A stretch of DNA of 64,000 nt from Lepas anatifera (lineage: Eukaryota > Arthropoda > Thecostraca > Lepadidae), in contig JAOTON010001928.1 of NCBI GenBank assembly GCA_034440635.1, positions 62,001-126,000 on the forward strand, read 5' to 3'. The position numbers were made by a program, and so were the translations under genes. The notes under the pieces are model-generated. The model did no database searches. It had not been told where the DNA came from and worked only from the letters and a program-made list of their open reading frames with translations. Shown one piece after another: positions 1 to 8,893 of the stretch. Numbering within the stretch: position 1 is the stretch's first letter; every line of letters begins with the position of its first letter.

Positions 1-892
1 ATCACTGTCTATTTCTTGTTTCTTGAGACCCTCCCATTGCACTTGCTTACTCATTATGAACCTCGTATTCTAATGTCTGAGGCGAATGCCGTGGCTGGCT
101 GCCATTTGAGCTGGGTAGCCTGCTATACCTAAATCTGCTCTGTGCCACGTTCGAAACCTTTCTCATTTGTCTTCGTGTCTGACATTGGTAAAGGTACATA
201 TTGGACTTGGTTTAAGGCACGTGAGCCATAGTTTTGATCACGGTTGGTCGATTCCGCCTGTTCCCGTCCACAACCACACATGAGGCAGCAAACCTGAAGC
301 TGGATGCATTAATCGACTCAGAGGTGCACCTTTTTCAGACTGAGTGTAGCAAAAGAAGAATAAAAAATAGATGTTTATAAAGTTTTTTTGGCAGTCCCGT
401 GTGCAATCTGTCAATTCTCACTATATATTACCATATTTGCAAGTTTTTTTCCTATGTAAATGAGTCCCTGAGCTTCTTATCGCTTCTTCCTATATCTAAG
501 AATCAGTGAGCTGGATTGCGGTAGCGGGAAGGTGGAGGTGACGAAAAACTATCCTACAAACAGGACGGGTTGGCAAAGTCTGAAATGGCTTGGGTGTCTC
601 TGTGCTCCCTGGTGCTCGGTTAGGTAACCCAAACGTTGATGTTATCACTGTTGATCATGCTGTAAGCATTCACAAAATTTCGAACCAAGAAGTGCCGGTA
701 TGTGACCGTTTCGACACTTTGGGAACGGCTAAGATGTGTGATTTTCATAGCACAGGGAGGGGCTATGAAGCCTTAGGGCGAGGTTGCCTTACTTTTTGTT
801 CTTAGGGATTAAGGGAGGGGCTATAACCGAATGGGTGTCAAAAATGAGAGAAATTTGCCAGTAGCTATTTTTGCCTATGTTACAGGGAGTAT
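1..892. other. Left flank, no recognisable gene
   Basis: Single-copy-looking AT-rich sequence with no match to any of the repeat units to its right. The longest open frame is 71 codons (590-805) with no recognisable domain, codon bias or promoter. It ends with ...CAGGGAGTA, immediately before the first C-type terminal segment, and so marks the left boundary of the array. Confidence 0.6.
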
Positions 893-1745
893 CAGAGCCG
901 CATGACGAAATCCATGGAGCGAAGCGCATTGAGATTTCTCAAGAGGCTCTATTCTGGCCGCTTTACCGGTCTCGTCGTGGTCTGTCTGTCAGAGCCGCAT
1001 GACGAAATCCATGGAGCATAGCGCATTGAGATTTCTCAAGAGGCTCTATTCTGGCCGCTTTACCGGTCTCGTCGTGGTCTCTCTGTCTGTCAGAAGCCGG
1101 TGACGAACGAAGTAAGAAACGGTCAGAAGCCGGTGATGAACGAAGTAAGAAACGTCTTCTATTCTGACAGTTTTTCCGGTCTCGTCGTTGTCTGTTGTCA
1201 GAAGCCGGTGACGAACGAAGTAAGAAACGGCTTCTATTCTGACAGTTTTTCCGGTCTCGTCGTTGTCTGTTGTTGTCAGAAGCCGGTGACGAACGAAGTA
1301 AGAAACGGCTTCTATTCTGACAGTTTTTCCGGTCTCGTCGTTGTCAGAAGCCGGTGACGAACGAAGTAAGAAACGGCTTCTATTCTGACAGTTTTTCCGG
1401 TCTCGTCGTCGTCGTCGTTGTCAGAAGCCGGTGACGAACGAAGTAAGAAACGGCTTCTATTCTGACAGTTTTTCCGGTCTCGTCGTTGTCAGAAGCCGGT
1501 GACGAACGAAGTAAGAAACGGCTTCTATTCTGACAGTTTTTCCGGTCTCGTCGTTGTCTGTTGTTGTCAGAAGCCGGTGACGAACGAAGTAAGAAACGGC
1601 TTCTATTCTGACAGTTTTTCCAGTCTCGTCGTTGTCTGTTGTTGTTGTCAGAAGCCGGTGACGAACGAAGTGAGAAACGGCTTCTATACTCACAGTTTTT
1701 CGTTCTCTGTTGTCCGTAGTAGTAGTAGTAGTAGTAGTAGTTGTT
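893..1745 (+). repeat. Terminal tandem repeat array R1 (5' subTIR repeats)
   Basis: About eleven copies of a 32-96 bp unit. The first two (starting 893 and about 989) are the C version with AGAGCCGCATGAC; the rest (from 1092) are the A/B version with AGAAGCCGGTGAC. Every full unit has an internal inverted repeat (AGAGCC with GGCTCT, or AGAAGCCG with CGGCTTCT), then usually a T-run and CCGGTCTCGTCG. Unit length varies mainly through GTC/TTG triplet spacers. A run of TAG triplets (about 1717-1742) closes the array. Open frames of 78-85 codons on both strands only translate the repeat and are not genes. Confidence 0.8.
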
Positions 1746-2459
1746 GTCTGTTCTGAGGACTGGTATCAGATACTTGAAACTTGCAGAGATGAAAGGCAGA
1801 AACCCATAAAAAATCCCGACGGCTGCAGATTTTGGAATTTTGCAAAAACTTCTCCAAAATTTTGGATTATATTTTTATAAACTTTTATTTTTCTATTTTT
1901 CTGTTTTTAGTCTACAGCTCTCAAACTTACACTCTTTTACACACAATCAATTACCAGTTGTTGCTCAAAGTTTGAAGCAAAAAATCCAAATGTGTACTTC
2001 CAAAATGATTTTTTGAAACTTTTACCTCCAACTTGTAGTGAAATGCATTACCAAAGTTAGAAGTTCGAAATATCTGAAGATATGATGCTAGGTGTTCCAA
2101 ACTGGATTTTTACAGACAGAATGGACTGTGCATTACTGCATAGACACTAAACTGAACCAAAAGCATAATTTTGAAGGTCAGTTTTGGCCCTTTTTCCAAA
2201 ACATTGCAATTATGGCCTAAAACTTTAAAACCATATAACTTTCAAAATTCTGGATATTTTTGAACGCAGTTTTCTTTGTTGAGATGGGTATTGTCATTAC
2301 AACAACATATTCTAAATGCAAATTTCTGAGTTAATGGGAAATATTTTTCTGCAAAAGATACAATATTTTTTGTTTTTTGGGAATTTAGGACTACATATTT
2401 GCAAATTTTCTTTTCGAAATTGGTACCAAAAAAAGCCCGGCTCAAGTTCTACAACCGTC

Positions 2460-3180
2460 TGCCTGGCCATACCCGCGCGTCTCCCATAGGTTTTGAGCTA
2501 TATGATGATAAAGACTGAATTTGATGCGGTTTTCATAGGTTGTAATAGATTCATCACGTGATAAAGTGCCTTTATACTCAACTGAGATATATGGTTCTCT
2601 CTAAACTTTTAGTATGAGAAATTATGAGCTCTGCCGTTTTTGTTTCATGACGCTCCGACGACTAGTTCGCCACCGAGGGGCAAAATACTTCGGTCCCGTT
2701 TTTCCCGCAGCAGTAGTGACGTCATTCTGCCCTTCTTGCATGGACCTTCTGTGCTGCGGCAGTAGGCTGCAGCCGGTAAATGCGTGCAAGAAAGGCATAA
2801 CATTTTTATCCGAGTGCATACAGCGGGTGGCTAGCCGGTCGGGGCGGACGGGAACCTGACTAGAGGGCAGAGGGTGCCGAGGCGTGTTTAGAGATCCGAG
2901 GAAGTGAGCAGTGATGCCCTCAGGTATCTAGGGAACGGTAGCAGGGTCCAGAGGCGTGCTGAGATAGCTCATGGGAAACATTTCGGACGGGGGAGCAGTG
3001 AGGATGGGGGCTGGTACGGAACTGGAGCCTTCCCCGCCATTGCCTCGGAACAGCTTCTGTGTTTGTATTACCATAGATATTCTGACATTGGGGGGGGGAG
3101 TTCAGCCCCTTGCTCCGCCCATTGTATCTACCACCATTAGAATAGCCACCATGTATATATATAAGCATATGAAAGATTGA
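2460..3180 (+). promoter_or_regulatory. Promoter-like, CpG-richer B-specific stretch (no gene attached)
   Basis: Contains a perfect CRE/ATF palindrome TGACGTCA (2718-2725), GC-rich blocks, a short MITE-like segment (about 3020-3115) and a TA-rich TATATATATAAG-like run near 3152-3164. The same layout recurs in B2 (first half), B3, B4 and B5. No open frame downstream is recognisable, so any promoter activity would make a non-coding RNA. Function is inference from motifs only. Confidence 0.3.
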
Positions 3181-3269
3181 AGATTTCGTTGCACTCCGTA
3201 CCAAATTACCGAACAATATCAATGAGAGGCAATCGACCATGCAGATTTCGAATGTGGTATTCAGGTCAA

Positions 3270-3900
3270 CAAAAGGTCACTGCGCATGCGCACTGGAACT
3301 AATGGTAACAGAGGCTATCTCGGCAACCTACGGGTCGATTTTCTTGAAATTTTGTGAACAGAAGAATATCACGAAATGTAAGTAAAAAATGTCATTGAAG
3401 CTGCACTGCTCTGCGCATGCGCAGCAGAAATTATGAAAATAAGCCTGAAAGGCGAGGATATTTCAGAGGAGGACCTGAACAGAGGGAAAGCCAACGTGTT
3501 TAAAGTTAGCATGAGTGTTTTGTCACCCTTGGTAACAACAAAGGTCAGTGCGCATGCGCATTAGAACTTATGGTCATGGAGGCTATCTCGGGAGCCAATA
3601 GACCGATTTCGCTCAAATTTTTGCGGGTAAAAGCAGAATAGCATCTGCTAATCCTAATTGATGGCATTATGACGCTGCACTATTATGCGCATGTGCAGTA
3701 GGAATTCTAAGGAATAATAGGCTCTAAGGGATCATTTAGACCAGGAACAAACAAACAAACGGCATATTAACATGCTTCAGTCAACTATAACGGTATCTTT
3801 GCTCTCATTCACTGCAGACGTTACTGCGCATGCGGACGGGGAGTAGGGTAACCGAAGCTAACTCGTTAACAAATTGGCTGAATTGGGTGAAAATCTGCAG
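3270..3900 (+). repeat. 137-bp repeat block with NRF1/Ewg-type palindromes (B1)
   Basis: Five copies of TGCGCATGCGCA or a one- to two-base variant start at 3281, 3412, 3549, 3686 and 3825, spaced 131-139 bp. Flanks of copies 1, 3 and 5 align with one another and those of 2 and 4 align with one another, so the true unit is a dimer of about 270 bp. The palindrome matches the known NRF1 consensus YGCGCAYGCGCR (Ewg in flies). Binding is not shown. Confidence 0.7.
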
Positions 3901-4036
3901 GTATAGGTGAAATACGGTCGGCAAACCCATCATATTTTATAATGTATCTCCTTTCTTCTGGTCATGCCCAGTCTTTACTTAACAAAACAACCATTATACG
4001 TGTGTTTATCTATGTGATGACATGAACAGAGGGCAA

Positions 4037-4263
4037 ACGTGACGCAGTGTGCAGAGACATGCTAATGTAGGAAAACATGGGCTTACACAGGGGTTTGAAT
4101 GGAGCCATAATGAGAACACAAAACCTAAAACTCCAACATTGCGTTGTTATAAGTATCAAACTGCTGAAAACACTCGCCTGTCAATCAAACTGTTTGGCTA
4201 ACGTACATTGTCACCGGCTTCTCCTGCGCCAGAGCGGCACCTGCCGAGGCCGCAGGCCGAGGT
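4037..4263 (+). other. Degenerate tRNA-like head plus 54-nt 3' terminal module (A/B version), type example
   Basis: A box-A-like motif (GTGACGCAGTGTGCAG here; TGGCGCAGTG in B3 and D copies) lies about 165 bp before the module. That is the position of the tRNA-like sequence in C units. A weak box-B-like GGNATTGAATGG follows. The module has GTCACCGGCTTCT (4210-4222), outer stem CTGCG/CGCAG, inner stem CGGC with loop ACCT and GCCG, and tail GCCGAGGT. The same module ends every A, B and D unit. Confidence 0.6.
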
Positions 4264-4654
4264 TGTTGTAGTTGTTGTCTGTTCTGAGCGCTGGTATCAG
4301 AGACCTAAAACTTTTGTGGATAGAAGGCACTTCCAAATGAATAAGCACCACGGTTGTCAATTTTCAAAATTTGCAAAATTTTGCCCAGAATTTTGCATTA
4401 TGTGATTTTTAACTTTTATTTTTCTATTTTTTGCTAATTCATCTAGACTCTTCAAACTTGCACCCTTTTACATCAGGGAAATTTGTAGTTCACACAAAAA
4501 GTTGGAAAGAAAAAGCTTTAAATTTAGGGCTCTAAATTAGCTTTTAAACTTTGCACCCTAAATTTGGCATAAAACTCATGGTCTAAACTCCAGGCTCGAA
4601 ATATCTGAAGCTACAGCAGTTCAGGTTCTGAGTCAAATATCAACTTAAAGGCCG

Positions 4655-4676
4655 GTTTGTGCAGTACTGCACAAAC
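4655..4676. other. 22-bp perfect palindrome in A-type body
   Basis: The half-site GTTTGTGCAGT is followed directly by its reverse complement. The inner 20 bp (TTTGTGCAGTACTGCACAAA) is intact in A3, A4, A5, A6, D1, D2, D3, A7 and A8. B bodies have a decayed form (TGTGCATTACTGCATAGACA). Confidence 0.75.
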
Positions 4677-5028
4677 ACAGGAACAAAACAAAAACGGAAA
4701 TTTAAGGGTCCTTTTTGGCCCATTCCGTGAAGGTCTGCATTTCCCAAAATATCATTTCAAACCCTTATATCTTCCGATCTAATTGATAAAAATTAGTTCC
4801 CATTTCCGATAATAAGAGAGAATAGCCTCCTTTATTATATATTTAGAGATAAAAACTTTCAGACTGAAACTTTTTATTTTATAGGCAAAAATAAAATATA
4901 AGTTTTTAAAATTTTTATTCTCAGCCCCCTGGTTTCCAGACCATGATAGCTACGGTATTGAACTTAACACGGCTGGATAGAAAACTTCGTTGCCGTCATT
5001 TTTCTTACTCATACCCCCCACTTATCTC

Positions 5029-5055
5029 TTACGGCTTCCGCGCTATAAGCCGTAA
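5029..5055. other. 9-bp stem hairpin in A-type body
   Basis: TTACGGCTT (5029-5037) pairs with AAGCCGTAA (5047-5055) across a 9-nt loop. D bodies keep eight of the nine pairs. It is followed about 230 nt later by a GC-rich patch (GCCGCGGC, CGCCGGCGATCGGCG in most copies). Confidence 0.6.
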
Positions 5056-5433
5056 AATGCATTTCAAAGTGGTAATTTTATCAGTTCATTTTTGCTTCAC
5101 ACCGGGGTTTAGGGTGGTTAGAGTCATTGGAGGAAATGAAATTTTGCATGCAGCTAGGTAAGAGACATATGTCGACATTCCATCTGCATATATATCAATG
5201 AAACACCAAGTTACCTTTACTAACATGCCGTTTCTCCACGCATCGTTGTAGCAAATCACCACGCGTCACCCCTGCGTCCACGTCGCGGCAACGCCGGCGA
5301 TCGGCGCGGCCGTTTCTGTTTATTTATGGTCTGGTAAAAAAGTACCCAACACTACCCATAATGCATCACAAGTAATTAGAGTACCGTAAAAGTCTGAGTT
5401 TACAATAAGAGTATTATGTTTCTGTTTTTGGAC

Positions 5434-5832
5434 CATGTGTGGATCCAGGAAATAAGTAGGCTAGGTGCCCCCCACCCTTCTCCCCCCTCCCCTCCCCAAC
5501 CCCCAATCGACCATCGGCGCCCTCTGAAATTGTAATCGATGACGCTCCCTGAAATGTCGCTTCCCATACGCGGATCCAGGATTGCCTATCGGGGGCGAGG
5601 TGGAAGGGGAAACTTCCTGGTGGGCGCTATCTACACCAGGGACGCCACTTTTGGCCGGAAAAACCTATCAAATAGGCGCTAAAACCTATCAGTAGACCCC
5701 GATACCTGCATCTCGGGGAAAACGACATTTCAGGGGGTGCCATCGAACTTTCCAGGGGTTTCCGGGACAATTTCAGGGGGCGCTAAGATTCTAGGGGGGC
5801 ACCTGTCCCCTTTCCCCTTGGATCCGCCTATG
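5434..5832. mobile_element. hAT-like MITE with inverted half-copy (A1)
   Basis: The forward element runs 5565-5832 with ends CATACGCGGATCCAGG and TTGGATCCGCCTATG. Directly upstream (5434-5564) is an inverted copy of its right half: GCGCCCTCTGAAATTGTAA is the complement of the internal ACAATTTCAGGGGGCGC. Flanks TCGCTTCC and TCGTTTCG match at 6 of 8 positions, compatible with an old 8-bp hAT duplication. No transposase. Confidence 0.6.
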
Positions 5833-5870
5833 TCGTTTCGGGGGCGGGGGGCACGGAGGTGGGGCGTTAC

Positions 5871-8056
5871 TGGTGTGGGGGTAAGGAGATCGAGCATAAG
5901 CGGATCCAGGACATCAGCATGGGGGTAAGGGCTAAAGAGTTCGAGCATAGGCGGACCCAGGACATCAGTACGAGGGTGGGGCTAGGGAGTTAGAGCATAG
6001 GCGGATCCAGGACATCGGTACGAGGGTCGGGCTAGGGAGTTAGAGCATAGGCGGATCCAGGACATCGGTACGAGGGTCGGGCTAGGGAGTTAGAGCATAG
6101 GCGGATCCAGAACATTAGTACGGGGATGGGGCTAAGCAGCTGAGCATTAGAGGAATCAGGACATCAGTACGGGGTGAGACTCGGGAGTTCCAGCATAGGC
6201 GGATCCAGGCCATCAGTAGGGGGGGTAGGGGCTACGGAGTTCGAGCATAGGCGGATCCAGGATATTAGTACGGGGATGGGGCTAAGGAGCTCGAGCAGAG
6301 GCGGATCTAGGACATCAGTACGGCGGTGGGGCTAAGAAGCTCGAGCATAAGCGGATTCAGCTGATCAGTACGGGGGTGGGGCTCGGGAGCTCGAGCATAG
6401 TCGGATCCAGGACATCAGTAGGGGGTGGGGGCTAAGTAGTTCGAGCATAGGCGGATCCAGGGCAGTACAGAGGTGGGGCTACGAAGTTCGAGCACAGGCG
6501 GATCCAGGACATCAATAAGGGGGTTGGGTAAGGAGCTCGAGCATAGGCGGATCCAGGACATCAGTGGGGGGGGTACGGGCTACGGAGTTCGAGCATAGGC
6601 GGATCCAAGACATCAGGAAGAAGGTGGGGTAAGGAGCTCGAGCATAGGCGGATCCAGGACATCAGTAGGGGGTAGGGGCTAAGGAGTTCGAGCATATGCG
6701 GATCCAGGACATCAGTACGGAGGTGGGGCTAAGAAGTTCGAGCATAGGCGGATCCAGGACATCAGTACGGGGGGTGGGGCTAAGGAGCTCCAGCAAAGGC
6801 GGATCCAGGCCTCAGTACGGGGGGTGGGGCTAAGGAGCTCGAGCATAGGCGGATCCAGGACATCAGTACGGTGGTGGGGCTCGGGCGTTCCAGCATAGGC
6901 AGATCCAGGACATTAGTAGGGTGGTAGGGAATAAAGAGTTTGAGTATAGGCGAATCCAGGGCAGTACGGAGGTGGGGCTACGGAGTTCGAGCATAGGCGG
7001 ATCCAGGACATCAGTGCAGGGGTGGGGCTCTGGAGCCTGAGTAAAGGCGGATCCAGGACATTAGCACGGGGGTGGGGCTAAGGAGATCGAGCATAGGTGG
7101 ATCCAGGACATCTGTACGGGGGTGGGGCTAAAGAGCTGGAGTATAGGCGGATCCAGGACATCAGTGTGGGTGTGGGGCTAAGGAGCTCGAGCAGAGGCGG
7201 ATCCAGGGCATCAGTACGGGGGTGGTGCTAAGGGGTTCGAGTATAGGCGGATAAAGGACATCAGTACAGAGGTGGGGCTAAGGAGTTCAAGCATAAGCGG
7301 ATCCAGGACATCAGCAGAGGGGTAGGGGCTAAAGAGTTCGGGCATAGGCGGATCCAGGACATCAGTACGGGGGTGGGGCTAAGGAGCTCGAGCATAAGCG
7401 GAGCCAGGATATCAGTACGGGGTTAGAGGCTAAGGGGTTTGAGCATAGGCGGATCCAGCATATCGGTACGGGGATGGGGCTAGCAGATCCAGCACAGGCG
7501 GATCCAGGACATCTGTACGGAGATGGGACTAAGGAGCTCGAGCATAGGCGGATCCAGGGCATCAGTATGGGTGTCGGGCTAAGGAGCTCGAGCGGAGGCG
7601 GATCCAGGACATCAGTACGGGACCGGGGCTAAGGGGCTCGAGTATAGGCGGATCAAAGACATTAGTACGGGGGTGGGGCTAAGGAGCTCGAGCATAAGCG
7701 GATCCAGGACATCAAGAGGCTAAAGAGTTAAAACAGGTAGGGGCAAAAGAGTTAAAACATAAGCGGATCCAGGACATCAGTACGGGAGTGGGGCTAAGGA
7801 GCTCGAGCATAAGCGGATTCAGGACATCAGTACGTGGGTGGGGCTCGGGAGCTCGAGCATAGGCGGATCCAGGACATCATTCGGGGTAGGGGCTAAGGAG
7901 TTCAAGCTTAGGCGGGTCCAGGGCAGTATAGAGGTGGGGCTACGGAGTTCGAGCATAGGCAGATCCAGGACATATGTAAGGGGTTTGGGTAAGGAGCTCG
8001 AGCATAGGCGGATCCAGGACATCAGTTCTGTGGTGGGGCTGAGGTCTCGAGCTGGG
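5871..8056. repeat. 50-bp minisatellite array M1
   Basis: About 44 copies of a 50-51 bp unit with consensus core GAGCATAGGCGGATCCAGG, then ACATCAGTACGGGGGTGGGG and CTAAGGAGCTC. Variants drift along the array. Open frames of 60-85 codons on either strand are repeat translations and not genes. Confidence 0.9.
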
Positions 8057-8464
8057 GCATAACTCGGTAACAAATAGGCTGAATTTGGTGAAAATCTGCA
8101 GGTATGGGTGAAATACTGTCGGAAAACCCATCATATTTTATATTGTATCTCCTTTCTTCTTGTCATGTCCAGTCTTTGCTTAACAAAACAAACATTATGC
8201 GTGTGTTTATTTATTTGATGATATGAACAGAGGGCAAGCGTGGTGCAGTATGCAGAGACATGCTAATTTAGGAAAACATGGGCCTAGACAGGGGATTGAA
8301 TGGAGCCATAATGAGAACACAAAACCTAAAACTCCAACATTGCGTTGTTATAAGTATCAAACTGCTGAAAAAACTCGCCTGTCAATCGAACTGTTTGGCT
8401 AACGTACATTGTCACCGGCTTCTCCTGCGCCAGAGCGGCACCTGCCGAGGCCGCAGGCCGAGGT

Positions 8465-8631
8465 AGTCAGAAGCCGGTGCCGAACGAAGTAAGAAACGGC
8501 TTCTATTCTGACAGTTTTTCCAGTCTCGTCGTTGTCTGTTGTCGCCTGTCAATCGAACTGTTTGGCTAACGTACATTGTCACCGGCTTCTCCTGCGCCAG
8601 AGCGGCACCTGCCGAGGCCGCAGGCCGAGGT
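8465..8631 (+). repeat. Single 5' subTIR repeat R2 plus duplicated 3' module
   Basis: One A/B-type terminal repeat (8465-8545, with GTGCCG for GTGACG) is followed by a second copy of the last 35 bp of the head and the whole 3' module (second module 8578-8631). A short tandem duplication of the unit junction explains this. Confidence 0.75.
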
Positions 8632-8712
8632 TGTTGTTGTTGTTGTTGTCTGTTCTGAGCGCTGGTATCAGAGACCTAAAACTTTTGTGGATAGAAGGCA
8701 CTTCCACATGAA

Positions 8713-8858
8713 TCAGTAGACCCCGATACCTGCATCTCGGGGAAAACAACATTTCAGGGGGTGCCATCGAACTTTCCAGGGGTTTCCGGGACAATTTCAG
8801 GGGGCGCTAAGATTCTATGGGGGGCACCTGTCCCCTTTCCCCCTTGGATCCGCCTATG
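8713..8858 (+). mobile_element. 5'-deleted MITE (A2)
   Basis: Right-hand part of the hAT-like MITE, from CAGTAGACCCCGATACC to the terminal GGATCCGCCTATG. The left end was removed by the A2 deletion. Confidence 0.65.
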
Positions 8859-8893
8859 TCGTTTCGGGGGGGGCACGGAGGTGGGGTCGTTAC

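Larger units (their letters stand above)
893..4263 (+). repeat. Unit B1
   Basis: Order: terminal repeats R1 (893-1745), B-type body (about 1745-2460), promoter-like B-specific stretch (about 2460-3180), 137-bp TGCGCATGCGCA repeats (3270-3900), shared tail (3880-4030), degenerate tRNA-like head (about 4037-4100), 54-nt 3' module (4210-4263). Nearly identical to unit B5, so the two share a recent duplication. Confidence 0.7.
4264..8464 (+). repeat. Unit A1
   Basis: Short TTG/TAG run, A-type body (about 4280-5430) with the palindrome at 4655-4676 and a hairpin at 5029-5055, MITE pair (5434-5832), 50-bp minisatellite (5871-8056), shared tail, degenerate tRNA-like head near 8243 and the 3' module (8411-8464). 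The body is diverged but collinear with B and C bodies: each begins TCTGTTCTGAG or TCTGTCCCGCCTGAG. Confidence 0.7.

Noticed and set aside
893..1745. CRISPR array (regular hairpin repeats)
   Set aside because: There are no unique spacers (intervals are triplet runs), the genome is clearly animal, and no cas genes are present.
1100..1756. Open frames of 78-85 codons on both strands with repeated peptides (TNEVRNGFYSDSFSGLVVV and its opposite-strand counterpart)
   Set aside because: They are translations of the short terminal repeat, open on both strands simply because unit length is often a multiple of three. There is no start context, domain or codon signature.
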